Shown one piece after another: positions 55,201 to 64,000 of a DNA stretch of 64,000 bases. Below the pieces are notes generated by a model. It saw only the letters and a program-made list of their open reading frames with translations. It ran no database searches and was not told the DNA's origin. This stretch comes from Oscillospiraceae bacterium. GTDB lineage: Bacteria > Bacillota > Clostridia > Oscillospirales > Ruminococcaceae. Made by a program: the position numbers and the translations under genes. Position 1 is the first letter of the stretch; every line of letters starts with the position of its first letter. The DNA is taken from NCBI GenBank assembly GCA_017828975.1, contig JAGAJN010000016.1:81101-145100 (forward strand), written 5' to 3'.

Positions 55201-56069
55201 CAAGAATCCTTCCTCAGGAGGATATGCCTTTCCTGCCTGACGGAACTCCGCTTGACATCGTTCTTAACCCTCTGGGCGTTCCTTCCCGAATGAACATCGG
55301 TCAGGTACTCGAAGTTCACCTCGGTATGGCTGCCAAGAAGCTTGGCTGGAAGGTCATGACACCTGTATTCGACGGCGCTCACGAGGAAGACATCAGAGCT
55401 TGCTTCCGTGAAGCAGGTATGGCTGAGGACGGTAAGGTACAGCTCCGTGACGGACGTACAGGCGAACCCTTCGATAACCGTGTTACTGTCGGATATATGT
55501 ACTATCTGAAGCTCCATCACCTGGTTGATGATAAGATCCACGCACGTTCTGTCGGACCTTACGCTCTCGTTACTCAGCAGCCTCTGGGCGGTAAGGCTCA
55601 GTTTGGCGGTCAGAGATTCGGAGAGATGGAAGTTTGGGCACTGGAGGCTTACGGCGCAGCTTACACACTTCAGGAAATACTCACCGTTAAGTCCGATGAT
55701 ACTGTGGGACGTGTAAAGACCTACGAGGCTATCGTTAAGGGTCAGAATGTTCCTAAGCCCGGCGTTCCCGAATCCTTCAAGGTTCTTATCAAGGAGCTGC
55801 AGTCGCTCTGTCTGGACGTAAGAGTTCTTAACTCCGACGGCGAGGAGATCGACCTTAAGCAGACCTTCGAGGAGGATGACGACCTCATTCCTCAGGCTGT
55901 TATGGATCCCGACGATATGGAAGAAGTTGTTGACGAGGGCGACCTTGACGAAGGCTTCACCTTTGAGGACGGCGACGAGTACAGCGATGATTACAGTGAT
56001 GATTACGGCGATGAGGACGACGATGACGAAGAGCTGTCCTTCGACGATGATGACGACAGTTTATTATAA
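52293..56069 (+). CDS. rpoB: RNA polymerase beta subunit
   Basis: 1258 residues, catalytic core subunit. Recognisable landmarks: the rifampicin region with [30 protein letters not shown] split around residues 505-535, [35 protein letters not shown], the [13 protein letters not shown] catalytic segment and a long acidic C-terminal tail ([15 protein letters not shown]). The rifampicin pocket looks wild type. ATG 52293 follows AAGGAGG (52275-52281); the in-frame GTG 52218 is inside the structured leader. rplJ-rplL, usually just upstream, are absent; a tRNA cluster precedes instead. Confidence 0.98.
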   Translation: MVNVKPVQLGKTTRMSFGKIDEVLKMPNLIEVQKNSYKWFLEEGLKEVFRDVSAITDYNGNLVLNFVDYRIDDNPKYTVAECKERDVTYAAPLRVKATLWNKETGDVKENEVFMGDFPLMTESGTFVINGAERVIVSQLVRSPGVYYAFEKDKTGKDLFKTTVIPNRGAWLEYEMDSNDVIYVRIDKNRKIPLTTFIRALGVGTDQEIEEKFGLDERLNQTIIQKDSTKNTEEALLEVYRKLRPGEPPTVDSAMAHLNALFFDPKRYDLCRFGRYKFNKKLGIASRLSGRYLSRPIANPLTGEIIADVEDKPISYEKACEIEQAGVMEAWVNVEHKESYTSPTGESINRVETREVKIIGNGMVDIAPYVPFDASQYGINEKVSFKVLSDILDSAADQDELEEMIKKRADELVPKHIILDDIYATISYFLNLCEGVGDVDDIDHLGNRRIRSVGELLQNQFRIGFARMERVIKERMNIQTQEMETITPQSLINIRPITAAIKEFFGSSPLSQFMDQNNPLAELTHKRRLSALGPGGLSRDRAGFEVRDVHYSHYGRMCPIETPEGPNIGLISYLASFARINEYGFIEAPYRKVDKATGVVTDEVVYMTADVEDNFTVAQANEPLTEDHKFLRPRVNARYRDQILECERERIDYMDVSPKMVVSIATAMIPFLENDDANRALMGANMQRQAVPLLKTEAPIVGTGMEYKSAVDSGVCIVSKHDGVVERVSADEVVIKEGTGALQVYKLTKFKRSNQGTCINQRPIVDKGEEVHVGQVLADGPATSGGEISIGKNALIGFMTWEGYNYEDAVLLNERVVREDIYTSIHIEEYEIEARDTKLGPEEITRDIPNVGEDALKDLDERGIIRIGAEVHSGDILVGKVTPKGETELTAEERLLRAIFGEKAREVRDNSLKVPHGEAGVIVDVKVFTRENCDELSPGVNKLVRCYIAQKRKISVGDKMAGRHGNKGVVSRILPQEDMPFLPDGTPLDIVLNPLGVPSRMNIGQVLEVHLGMAAKKLGWKVMTPVFDGAHEEDIRACFREAGMAEDGKVQLRDGRTGEPFDNRVTVGYMYYLKLHHLVDDKIHARSVGPYALVTQQPLGGKAQFGGQRFGEMEVWALEAYGAAYTLQEILTVKSDDTVGRVKTYEAIVKGQNVPKPGVPESFKVLIKELQSLCLDVRVLNSDGEEIDLKQTFEEDDDLIPQAVMDPDDMEEVVDEGDLDEGFTFEDGDEYSDDYSDDYGDEDDDDEELSFDDDDDSLL

Positions 56070-56148
56070 ATTATAATACAATGTGCGGATAATGCTTCCG
56101 GATCCTTCTGATTCGGAAGCGGAAAATCTGAAAGGGGTTGCTTTTTAG

Positions 56149-59100
56149 TTGGAATTCAGCGTTTTTGACTCTATTAAAATAGGTCTTGCTTCACCTGAAC
56201 AGATCAGAGGATGGTCCTACGGAGAGGTTGAACGCCCCGAGACTATTAATTACAGAACTCAGAAGCCGGAAAAGGGCGGTCTTTACTGCGAAAAGATCTT
56301 TGGACCTACCAAGGACTGGGAATGTCACTGCGGTAAGTACAAGAAGATACGCTATAAGGGCAAGGTCTGCGACCGCTGCGGCGTTGAGGTAACAAGAGCA
56401 AAGGTAAGACGTGAGCGTATGGGTCACATCGAGCTGGCTGCTCCCGCTTCTCATATCTGGTACTTCAAGGGTACTCCTTCCAGGATCGGTCAGGTGCTGG
56501 AGGTATCTCAGAAGCGTCTTGAAGAAGTGCTTTATTTTACAAAATATATCGTAATCGACGGTGGCAATACGGAGCTTGTTAAATATCAGCTCCTTACCGA
56601 AAAGGAATATGCCGATATGCGTGAGAAGTACGAGGACGACTTCTACGCAGGAATGGGTGCAGAGGCTATCAAGGAGCTCCTGAACGAATATGATCCCGAG
56701 CGTTACGATGACTATATCAGACAGAATATCACAGACTTTGCTAAGGTAACAGGTCTTGATGAAGAGGAGATCGAAAACTTCCTCACAAAGAGAATTTATG
56801 TTATCGATGATAATGCGGAAAATGAGAATTATCAGAATGGTGATGTTGTTAAGCGTTCTGTTTACCTGGAGGATATTGTTCTCTATAACCGCAAGAGAGA
56901 GGAAAAGCACCTCTCTAAGATGACTGTTGAAACAGGTTCTAAGTATATTGAAAGGCTTTTCGATGAGAATATCGAGGAAGCTAATGCGGACGGCGAATTT
57001 AACGCTATCGCAGACAAGAGCAATTGGATAAACACACTTGTCTGGGCTTCAAACGAGCTGAAGGCTGAGCTTACCGATCTGCCTCCCGGACAGAAGAAGA
57101 TCAAGCTTTTAAAGCGTCTTGAAATTATCGATGCTTTCAGACTTTCCGGAAACAAGCCCGAGTGGATGATAATGGACGCAGTTCCCGTTATCCCTCCCGA
57201 TATTCGTCCTATGGTAATGCTGGACGGCGGACGTTATGCTACCTCCGACCTGAATGACCTGTACAGACGAGTTATCAACAGAAACAACCGTCTTAAAAAG
57301 ATGCTTGAGCTGGAAGCTCCCGACATCATTATCCGAAACGAAAAGAGAATGCTCCAGGAAGCTGTTGACGCTCTTATCGACAACGGCAGACACGGCAGAC
57401 CTGTTACAGGTCCCAACAACAGGGCACTGAAATCTCTTTCCGATATGCTGAAGGGTAAGCAGGGACGTTTCCGTCAGAACCTGCTGGGTAAGCGTGTTGA
57501 CTATTCCGGACGTTCTGTTATCGTTGTAGGTCCCGAGCTGAAAATGTATCAGTGCGGTCTGCCTAAGGAAATGGCTCTCGAGCTGTTCAAGCCCTTCGTT
57601 ATGAAGCGCCTTGTTGATACAAAGGTAGTAAATAATATAAAGTCTGCCCGTAAAATGGCTGATCGTGCAAGAAACGAAGTATGGGACGCTCTGGAGAACG
57701 TCATTAAGGATCACCCCGTTTTCCTGAACCGTGCTCCTACGCTTCACCGTCTTGGTATCCAGGCATTTGAGCCTATCCTTGTAGAAGGCCGTGCTATCAA
57801 GCTGCATCCTCTGGTTTGTACGGCGTTCAATGCTGACTTCGACGGCGACCAGATGGCTGTTCATCTGCCTCTTTCCGCTGAAGCTCAGGCTGAGGCAAGA
57901 TTCCTTATGCTTGCTGCAAACAACCTGCTGAAGCCTTCCGATGGACGTCCTGTTGCCGTTCCTTCGCAGGATATGGTTCTGGGTTCATACTATCTGACAA
58001 TGAAAAAGCCCGGCGAAAAGGGTGAGGGCAAGGTATTCCGTGACGTAAATGAAGCTTTGATGGCATATCAGGACGGAGTAGTTTCACTCCACGCTGCTAT
58101 CAAGGTAAGAATTTCCAAGGACATCGGCGGCAGAAAGATCTCCAAGATCATCGACTGCACCGTCGGACGTCTTATCTTCAATGAAAATATCCCTCAGGAT
58201 CTGGGTTATGTTGACAGAACCAATTCCGACAAGCAGTTCGACCTTGAGGTTGACTTCCTTGTTAAGAAGGGTCAGCTTTCCGAGATCATTGAAAAATGTA
58301 TCCACATTCACGGCACAGCCACTACCTCCGAAGTACTTGACAAGGTAAAGGCTCTCGGCTTCAAATATTCCACAAAGGCGGCGATCACCGTTGCTGTCTG
58401 CGATGCGGAGATCCCCGAGGCTAAGGCAGATATCCTTAAAAAGGCTGATGAGGAAGTCGAGAAGATCAACAGGCTGTTCAGACGCGGTTACATCTCCGCA
58501 CAGGAAAAGTCCAACCGCTTCATCAGCATTTGGAACGGCGCTACCGACGAGGTTACAAAGGCTCTGAAGAGCAGCCTTGATCCCTATAACCCCATTCAGA
58601 TGATGGCTGACTCCGGAGCCCGTGGTTCTATCAACCAGATCCGTCAGTTGGCAGGTATGCGTGGTCTGATCGCAAATACTTCCGGTTCGACTATCGAGAT
58701 GCCTATCAGAGCTAACTACCGTGAAGGTCTTAACATTCTGGAGTACTTCATCTCTTCCAGAGGTGCTCGTAAGGGTCTTGCCGATACTGCACTTCGTACC
58801 GCTGACTCCGGTTACCTTACCAGACGTCTTGTTGACGTTTCTCAGGAGGTCATTATCCGTGAGGACGACTGCGGAACCGATGAGGGTATTGAGGTTTATA
58901 CAATTACTGGCGCAAACAACGCTGTTATCGAACCCCTGTCCGAAAGACTTGTGGGACGCTATCTCCTTGAGGATCTCAGAGACCCCGAAACAGGCGACCT
59001 TATCGTTTCAAAGAACAAGCTCATGACAGAGGCCGATGCTGCTAAGATCATTGAAGCAGGCGTTGAAAGAGTAGTAATCCGTTCTGTCCTCAACTGTAAG

Positions 59101-60048
59101 GCTAAGAATGGTGTCTGCGCTAAGTGCTACGGCGCTAACCTGGCTAACAACAATCTCGTTTCTGTCGGTGAAGCTGTTGGTATCATCGCTGCTCAGTCTA
59201 TCGGTGAGCCCGGTACTCAGCTGACCATGAGAACGTTCCATACAGGCGGTATCGCATCTGCTGAGGATATCACACAGGGTCTTCCTCGTGTTGAGGAACT
59301 GTTTGAGAGCCGTCGTCCCAAGAATGCGGCTATCATCGCAAGAACCGGCGGACGTATCCGTATGGAAGAGATTAAGAAGACAAGAAATGTTATTATCGTC
59401 GACGAAGAAACAGGCGTTGAAGAGTATTATCCCGTTGCTTACGGCTACAAGATAAAGGTCAAGGAGGGCGACGTTGTTGAAGCGGGCGCATCTCTGACAG
59501 AGGGTTCTATCAATCCCGCAGACATTCTTGCAGTCAAGGGTCAGCAGGCTGTTCAGAACTATATCATCACCGAAGTTCAGAAGGTTTACCGTCTGCAGGG
59601 TGTTGATATCAACGATAAGCACATTGAGGTAATCGTTCGTCAGATGCTTCGCAAGGTTAAGGTCGAGGACGGCGGAAGCAGCTTCCTGCTGCCCGGCTCG
59701 TTGGTCGACAAGAAGGAAATAGACGAGGAAAACGCCAAGATCCAGGAAAGGATCAACAACGGCGAGGTCGGACTTTCCTTCATTACAACTGCACCTGTTA
59801 TCCAGGGTATTACAAAGGCTTCCTCCAATTCGGAGAGCTTTATGTCAGCTGCTTCCTTCCAGGAAACAACAAAGGCTCTTACCGATGCAGCTATCAGAGG
59901 TAAGACTGACCACCTTATCGGTCTTAAGGAAAATGTTATTATCGGTAAGCTCATTCCCGCAGGTACCGGTATGGACGTTTACAATAACGTTCAGGTCGTT
60001 AAGAACGAAACCTTCGGAGAACATCCCGGCACAGTAGTTGTACACTAA
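56149..60048 (+). CDS. rpoC: RNA polymerase beta-prime subunit
   Basis: 1299 residues. N-terminal zinc ribbon CHCGKYK...CDRCG (near residues 60-80), active-site Mg motif NADFDGDQM at residues 561-569, bridge helix region [18 protein letters not shown], and the second zinc site [13 protein letters not shown] near residue 985. Start is TTG 56149 with AAAGGGG 12 bases upstream; no ATG is nearby with a ribosome site. A small hairpin (GCTTCCG / CGGAAGC, about 56093-56119) lies in the 79-bp rpoB-rpoC gap. Strong terminator follows. Confidence 0.98.
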   Translation: MEFSVFDSIKIGLASPEQIRGWSYGEVERPETINYRTQKPEKGGLYCEKIFGPTKDWECHCGKYKKIRYKGKVCDRCGVEVTRAKVRRERMGHIELAAPASHIWYFKGTPSRIGQVLEVSQKRLEEVLYFTKYIVIDGGNTELVKYQLLTEKEYADMREKYEDDFYAGMGAEAIKELLNEYDPERYDDYIRQNITDFAKVTGLDEEEIENFLTKRIYVIDDNAENENYQNGDVVKRSVYLEDIVLYNRKREEKHLSKMTVETGSKYIERLFDENIEEANADGEFNAIADKSNWINTLVWASNELKAELTDLPPGQKKIKLLKRLEIIDAFRLSGNKPEWMIMDAVPVIPPDIRPMVMLDGGRYATSDLNDLYRRVINRNNRLKKMLELEAPDIIIRNEKRMLQEAVDALIDNGRHGRPVTGPNNRALKSLSDMLKGKQGRFRQNLLGKRVDYSGRSVIVVGPELKMYQCGLPKEMALELFKPFVMKRLVDTKVVNNIKSARKMADRARNEVWDALENVIKDHPVFLNRAPTLHRLGIQAFEPILVEGRAIKLHPLVCTAFNADFDGDQMAVHLPLSAEAQAEARFLMLAANNLLKPSDGRPVAVPSQDMVLGSYYLTMKKPGEKGEGKVFRDVNEALMAYQDGVVSLHAAIKVRISKDIGGRKISKIIDCTVGRLIFNENIPQDLGYVDRTNSDKQFDLEVDFLVKKGQLSEIIEKCIHIHGTATTSEVLDKVKALGFKYSTKAAITVAVCDAEIPEAKADILKKADEEVEKINRLFRRGYISAQEKSNRFISIWNGATDEVTKALKSSLDPYNPIQMMADSGARGSINQIRQLAGMRGLIANTSGSTIEMPIRANYREGLNILEYFISSRGARKGLADTALRTADSGYLTRRLVDVSQEVIIREDDCGTDEGIEVYTITGANNAVIEPLSERLVGRYLLEDLRDPETGDLIVSKNKLMTEADAAKIIEAGVERVVIRSVLNCKAKNGVCAKCYGANLANNNLVSVGEAVGIIAAQSIGEPGTQLTMRTFHTGGIASAEDITQGLPRVEELFESRRPKNAAIIARTGGRIRMEEIKKTRNVIIVDEETGVEEYYPVAYGYKIKVKEGDVVEAGASLTEGSINPADILAVKGQQAVQNYIITEVQKVYRLQGVDINDKHIEVIVRQMLRKVKVEDGGSSFLLPGSLVDKKEIDEENAKIQERINNGEVGLSFITTAPVIQGITKASSNSESFMSAASFQETTKALTDAAIRGKTDHLIGLKENVIIGKLIPAGTGMDVYNNVQVVKNETFGEHPGTVVVH

Positions 60049-60055
60049 TTTTTCC

Positions 60056-60092
60056 GGGACCGCTTTGCAAATTGCAGGGCGGTCCCTTTTTT
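60056..60092 (+). terminator. Rho-independent terminator after rpoC
   Basis: GGGACCGC (60056-60063) / GCGGTCCC (60079-60086), inner TGCAA/TTGCA pairing, then TTTTTT. It separates rpoBC from the rpsL operon. The next 150 bp (60093-60240) is AT-rich with nothing I can identify. Confidence 0.92.
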
Positions 60093-60256
60093 ACATCATT
60101 GATCAAGAAGAATAAGTAATCACCTATTGATAAGTGTTTCCAAGGTAAAAATATGGGTTTTGTCGGCTATTTTAAATGAATATGTGAATATTTACTGTCT
60201 AAATGGTCAAATTATTGTATGTACCGAAATTTTACGAAAAAAATTGTGAAAAACGC

Positions 60257-60285
60257 TTGACAAACAGGAAATATTCGTATATAAT
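60257..60285 (+). promoter_or_regulatory. Consensus sigma-A promoter for rpsL-rpsG-fusA
   Basis: TTGACA 60257-60262, 17-bp spacer, TATAAT 60280-60285. Exact consensus; gives the rpsL operon its own strong start. Confidence 0.92.
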
Positions 60286-60345
60286 AAATAACTGTGTGAT
60301 GGGCAAGGCTGTCCGCACATAATTTTGAAGAAAGGAGATAGAATT

Positions 60346-60771
60346 ATGCCAACCTTTAATCAGTTAGTTCGTAAGGGAAGAGATGTTCTCGAAAAGAAGT
60401 CTACTGCTCCCGCACTTCAGAAGGGCTATAATGCCAAGAAGAAGATCGCTATCGACCTCAGCTCACCTCAGAAGAGAGGCGTTTGCACAGCTGTAAGAAC
60501 TGCTACTCCTAAGAAGCCTAACTCCGCTATGAGAAAGATCGCAAGAGTTAAGCTGACCAACGGAAATGAAGTTACTGCTTACATTCCCGGTATCGGTCAT
60601 AACCTCCAGGAGCACAGCGTTGTTCTCATCAGAGGCGGACGTGTTAAGGACCTCCCCGGTGTTCGTTACCACATCATCAGAGGTACACTTGATGCTCAGG
60701 GCGTTGCAAAGAGAATGCAGGCTCGCTCCAAGTATGGTGCTAAGAGACCTAAGGCAGGCGCAGCTAAGTAA
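60346..60771 (+). CDS. rpsL: 30S ribosomal protein S12
   Basis: 141 residues, decoding-centre protein. [11 protein letters not shown] and [13 protein letters not shown] carry the lysines whose mutation gives streptomycin resistance elsewhere; both are wild type. ATG 60346 follows AAAGGAG; an in-frame ATG at 60325 has no spacing. The usual L7Ae-like gene between rpoC and rpsL is missing. Confidence 0.98.
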   Translation: MPTFNQLVRKGRDVLEKKSTAPALQKGYNAKKKIAIDLSSPQKRGVCTAVRTATPKKPNSAMRKIARVKLTNGNEVTAYIPGIGHNLQEHSVVLIRGGRVKDLPGVRYHIIRGTLDAQGVAKRMQARSKYGAKRPKAGAAK

Positions 60772-60871
60772 TTTGCGCAATTAATTGTAGAAGCTCAGTT
60801 GAACCACAGGATTTTATGTGGGGCATTTATATAGATAAATTGCCTCAGCATTGGTCGGCGTGTCAATCGTC

Positions 60872-60893
60872 ATCCGTACCGATGCGTACGGAT
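60872..60893 (+). promoter_or_regulatory. Perfect hairpin in the rpsL-rpsG spacer
   Basis: ATCCGTAC (60872-60879) / GTACGGAT (60886-60893), eight perfect base pairs, in an unusually long 175-bp gap within a ribosomal operon. Possible S7-type control site; not a terminator, as no T run follows. Confidence 0.5.
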
Positions 60894-60946
60894 TGTGGAA
60901 TGAAGCGAGTACCTATGATATCATTATTATGAAGGAGGGAAGTAAA

Positions 60947-61417
60947 GTGCCAAGAAGAGGTAATATCGCAAAGCGTGAAGTTTTGTGTGACCCTGTTTAC
61001 AACTCCGAGATCGTTACCCGTCTTATCAACAACATCATGCTGGACGGTAAGAAGGGTGTTGCTCAGAAGATTGTTTACGGTGCATTTGAAATCGTTGAAG
61101 AGAAGTCGGGTAAGCCCGCTCTCGAAGCTTTTAACGAAGCTATGGAAAACATTATGCCTTTACTGGAAGTTAAGGCTCGCCGCGTCGGCGGTGCAACCTA
61201 TCAGGTTCCTATGGAGGTTCGTCCCGAAAGAAAGCAGACTCTCGGTCTGCGCTGGCTGACCAACTATTCCAGAGCAAGAAACGAAAAGACAATGAAGGAA
61301 AGACTTGCTGCTGAGATTCTCGACGCTATGAACGGTGTAGGCGGTGCTTGCAAGAAGCGTGAGGATACACATAAGATGGCAGAAGCTAATAAGGCTTTCG
61401 CTCATTATCGCTGGTAA
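60947..61417 (+). CDS. rpsG: 30S ribosomal protein S7
   Basis: 156 residues, primary 16S rRNA 3'-domain binder. [10 protein letters not shown] at the N-terminus, [14 protein letters not shown] and [10 protein letters not shown] are typical. Start is GTG 60947 after AAGGAGGG (60932-60939); the longer frame to 60851 is spurious. Downstream fusA is 36 bp away. Confidence 0.97.
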   Translation: MPRRGNIAKREVLCDPVYNSEIVTRLINNIMLDGKKGVAQKIVYGAFEIVEEKSGKPALEAFNEAMENIMPLLEVKARRVGGATYQVPMEVRPERKQTLGLRWLTNYSRARNEKTMKERLAAEILDAMNGVGGACKKREDTHKMAEANKAFAHYRW

Positions 61418-61453
61418 TCCTACGGGATTCGTAACTGAAATTAGGAGGATATT

Positions 61454-63538
61454 ATGCCAAGAGATTGTTCACTCCAGGATACAAGAAATATTGGTATAAT
61501 GGCTCACATTGATGCAGGTAAAACCACCACAACAGAAAGAATTCTGTTCTATACGGGTATCAACCACAAGATCGGTGAAACTCACGATGGTACTGCTACA
61601 ATGGACTGGATGGCTCAGGAGCAGGAGAGAGGTATCACAATTACCTCTGCTGCTACAACAGCTTTCTGGAAGGGTCATAGAATCAATATCATTGATACTC
61701 CCGGTCACGTTGACTTTACAGTCGAGGTTGAGCGTTCCCTTCGTGTACTGGACGGTTCTGTTACCGTTCTCTGTGCTAAGGGCGGCGTAGAGCCTCAGAC
61801 AGAAACAGTTTGGCGTCAGGCTGACAAGTATCATGTACCCCGTATGGTCTATGTAAACAAGATGGATATTATGGGTGCTAACTTCTATCGTGTAGTAGAT
61901 ATGCTCCACGACAGACTGAAATGTAACGCTGTTCCTATCCAGCTTCCTATCGGTTCTGAGGATACCTTTAAGGGTATCGTAGACCTGCTGGAAATGAAGG
62001 CTTACGTTTATTATGATGACGTTGGAAAGGATATCCGTGTTGAAGATATTCCCGAGGATATGCTTGCCGATGCCGAGAAATACAGAGCTGAACTCCTCGA
62101 TAACGTTGCTGAGCATGACGAAGAGATCATGATGAAGTACCTCGATGGAGAAGAGCTCACTATTGAAGAGATCAAGCACTGCATCAGACAGGCTACTCTG
62201 AAAAATGAGATGGTTCCTGTTGTATGCGGTACTTCCTACAAGAATAAGGGCGTTCAGAAGCTCCTCGATGCAGTAGTTGACTATATGCCTTCTCCTATTG
62301 ATATTCCTCACATCAAGGGTGTAAATCCCGATACAGGTGAGGAGTGCGAGAGACCTTCCGACGATAACGCTCCTTTCGCAGCACTTGCATTCAAGATCGC
62401 TACCGACCCCTTCGTTGGTAAGCTCTGCTACTTCCGTGTATATTCCGGTAAGGTTGATGCAGGTACTACTGTTCTTAATGCAAACAAGGACTGCAACGAA
62501 AGAATGGGACGTATTCTTCAGATGCACTCCAACCACAGAAAGGATATCGAAACTGTTTACGCAGGCGATATCGCTGCAGTTGTTGGTCTTAAGAATACAA
62601 CCACAGGTGACTCCCTCTGTGATCCCAAGGCTCCCGTAATCCTCGAGTCAATGGAATTCGCAGATCCCGTTATCCAGCTTGCTATCGAACCTAAGACCAA
62701 GGCCGGTCAGGAGAAGATGGGTATCGCTCTTGCAAAGCTTGCAGAAGAAGACCCCACATTCAGAACATGGACCGACGAGGAAACAGGTCAGACAATTATC
62801 GCAGGTATGGGTGAGCTCCACCTTGAGATCATCGTTGACAGACTTCTCCGTGAATTCAAGGTAGAAGCTAATGTTGGCGCACCTCAGGTTGCTTATAAGG
62901 AAACTATCAGAAAGCTTGCTGATGTTGATCACAAGTATGCTCGTCAGTCCGGTGGTAAGGGTCAGTACGGTCACGTTAAGATCAAGGTTGAACCCAATGA
63001 GTCCGGTAAGGGCTATGAGTTTATCAATGCCGTTGTCGGCGGTGCTATTCCCAAGGAATATATCCCCGCTGTTGACAAGGGTATTCAGGGCGCTATGAAG
63101 ACCGGCGTTCTCGCAGGCTATCCTGTTGTAGACGTTAAGGTTACACTGTATGATGGATCCTACCATGAGGTCGACTCCTCTGAAATGGCATTCAGCATCG
63201 CAGGTTCTATGGCGTTCAAGGAGGCTATGAAGAAGGCTGATCCCGTTATTCTTGAGCCTATCATGAAGGTTGCTGTTATCGTTCCCGAGGACTACATGGG
63301 TGATGTTATCGGTGACCTGAACTCCAGAAGAGGTCAGATCCAGGGTATGGAAGCTAGACCCGGTTCTCAGCAGATCAACGCTCTCGTTCCTCTGTCCGAG
63401 ATGTTTGGCTACTCCAATGACCTGAGATCCAAGACACAGGGTCGTGGACAGTACGCAATGGAGCCCGACAGCTACATTGAAGTTCCTAAGTCCATCTCTG
63501 AAAAGATTATGGCTTTCCGCAATAAAAAGGCAGAATAA
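61454..63538 (+). CDS. fusA: Translation elongation factor G
   Basis: 694-residue GTPase that drives translocation. G1 [12 protein letters not shown] (residues ~17-28), switch [13 protein letters not shown]3 DTPGHVDF, G4 NKMD; domains II-V follow in order with GGKGQYGHV in domain IV. AGGAGG precedes the ATG. Last gene of the rpsL operon; tuf has its own promoter. Confidence 0.98.
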   Translation: MPRDCSLQDTRNIGIMAHIDAGKTTTTERILFYTGINHKIGETHDGTATMDWMAQEQERGITITSAATTAFWKGHRINIIDTPGHVDFTVEVERSLRVLDGSVTVLCAKGGVEPQTETVWRQADKYHVPRMVYVNKMDIMGANFYRVVDMLHDRLKCNAVPIQLPIGSEDTFKGIVDLLEMKAYVYYDDVGKDIRVEDIPEDMLADAEKYRAELLDNVAEHDEEIMMKYLDGEELTIEEIKHCIRQATLKNEMVPVVCGTSYKNKGVQKLLDAVVDYMPSPIDIPHIKGVNPDTGEECERPSDDNAPFAALAFKIATDPFVGKLCYFRVYSGKVDAGTTVLNANKDCNERMGRILQMHSNHRKDIETVYAGDIAAVVGLKNTTTGDSLCDPKAPVILESMEFADPVIQLAIEPKTKAGQEKMGIALAKLAEEDPTFRTWTDEETGQTIIAGMGELHLEIIVDRLLREFKVEANVGAPQVAYKETIRKLADVDHKYARQSGGKGQYGHVKIKVEPNESGKGYEFINAVVGGAIPKEYIPAVDKGIQGAMKTGVLAGYPVVDVKVTLYDGSYHEVDSSEMAFSIAGSMAFKEAMKKADPVILEPIMKVAVIVPEDYMGDVIGDLNSRRGQIQGMEARPGSQQINALVPLSEMFGYSNDLRSKTQGRGQYAMEPDSYIEVPKSISEKIMAFRNKKAE

Positions 63539-63553
63539 TTTTATAAAAAGTAC

Positions 63554-63582
63554 TTGATATTTTTGCTTATATCTGTTATAAT
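63554..63582 (+). promoter_or_regulatory. Sigma-A promoter for tuf
   Basis: TTGATA 63554-63559, 17-bp spacer, TATAAT 63577-63582, with TG at 63574-63575. The leader contains an 11-bp hairpin with one mismatch (TGATGATGCAG / CTGCACCATCA, about 63600-63628). Confidence 0.88.
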
Positions 63583-63662
63583 ACAAAATATAAGCTGCGA
63601 TGATGCAGGGCTACGGCTCTGCACCATCATAATTAAATTTAATTTTAAGGAGGAAACTTCCA

Positions 63663-64000
63663 ATGGCAAAGGCACATTTTGAAAGAACCAAACCCCATGT
63701 AAACATTGGTACTATCGGTCACGTTGACCACGGTAAGACTACTCTTACAGCTGCTATCACAAAGTATCTTTCCCTCAAGGGACAGGCTCAGTTCGAGGGC
63801 TATGCTGATATCGATAAGGCTCCCGAGGAGAGAGAAAGAGGTATCACAATCAACACTGCTCACGTTGAGTACGAGACTGACAACCGTCACTACGCTCACG
63901 TTGACTGCCCGGGCCACGCTGACTATGTTAAGAACATGATCACAGGTGCTGCTCAGATGGACGGTGCTATCCTCGTTGTTGCTTCTACTGATGGTCCTAT
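63663..64000 (+). CDS. tuf: Translation elongation factor Tu (3' end cut by window)
   Basis: The first 112 codons of EF-Tu: [14 protein letters not shown] is the P-loop, [12 protein letters not shown] switch [10 protein letters not shown] the G3 motif. Delivers aminoacyl-tRNA to the ribosome. AAGGAGG precedes ATG 63663. It has its own promoter and structured leader, so it can be expressed apart from rpsL-rpsG-fusA. The rest lies outside the window. Confidence 0.98.
   Translation, partial: MAKAHFERTKPHVNIGTIGHVDHGKTTLTAAITKYLSLKGQAQFEGYADIDKAPEERERGITINTAHVEYETDNRHYAHVDCPGHADYVKNMITGAAQMDGAILVVASTDGP

Noticed and set aside
1-64000. CRISPR arrays, insertion sequences, prophage or toxin-antitoxin genes
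   Set aside because: No regularly spaced repeats, transposase motifs or phage genes were seen on either strand; the window is continuous housekeeping sequence.

Overview
The window looks like core chromosome of a spore-forming Clostridia bacterium, most likely Oscillospiraceae/Ruminococcus-like. The evidence is Firmicutes-type gene neighbourhoods (cdaA-cdaR, hprK to dnaE, clpX-lon-engB, rplS-lepB-rbgA-rnhB), an alpha/beta-type small acid-soluble spore protein, strong AAGGAGG-type ribosome binding sites, several TTG and GTG starts and CCA-encoding tRNAs. Genus is an inference. All genes I accept lie on the + strand. The first gene (GGDEF protein) and the last (tuf) are cut by the window edges. 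I see no insertion sequence, prophage, CRISPR array, restriction system, toxin-antitoxin pair or biosynthetic cluster.

Layout. 1-6.0 kb: second-messenger genes (a GGDEF membrane protein, then cdaA-cdaR for c-di-AMP), an FAD oxidoreductase and a spore DNA-binding protein. 6.1-14.3 kb: hprK, a PHP hydrolase, murB, rapZ, whiA and dnaE, with yvcK missing from its usual place. 14.3-19 kb: single-gene units: pfkA with two tandem promoters, a folate transporter gene under a tetrahydrofolate riboswitch, proC, a possible spoIIM-like membrane gene and a YesL-family gene. 19-22 kb: rpsO-pnp with leader and intercistronic hairpins, then a small unknown membrane protein. 22-27 kb: recD2, a comF-family gene, mreB and an unusual cysteine-rich protein. 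27.2-35.8 kb: a long collinear set (tmk, DUF2156, DJ-1, 5-formyl-THF cyclo-ligase, mltG, U32, M50 protease, radical SAM, DUF2344). 35.8-41.2 kb: rplS, lepB, rbgA, rnhB, yraN, thrC and a phosphoesterase. 41.3-49.2 kb: protein quality control (tig, clpP, clpX, lon) with engB and lysA. 49.4-51.4 kb: a TrpR-like regulator, a methyltransferase and Hsp33. 51.5-51.9 kb: tRNA Val-Asp-Gly-Cys. 52.3-64 kb: rpoB-rpoC, rpsL-rpsG-fusA and tuf.

How it fits together: the gene set is housekeeping (envelope growth, translation, transcription, replication, proteolysis, folate and amino-acid metabolism), with scattered sporulation signs. I found no convincing new multi-gene system. The most interesting material is in the untranslated regions: a three-helix leader before hprK, a THF riboswitch with an extra internal hairpin, twin pfkA promoters, a proC promoter inside an inverted repeat, hairpins that cover ribosome binding sites, and an element shared by the leaders of the phosphoesterase gene and clpP. 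Among proteins, the 284-residue cysteine-rich protein is the best candidate for an undescribed function.
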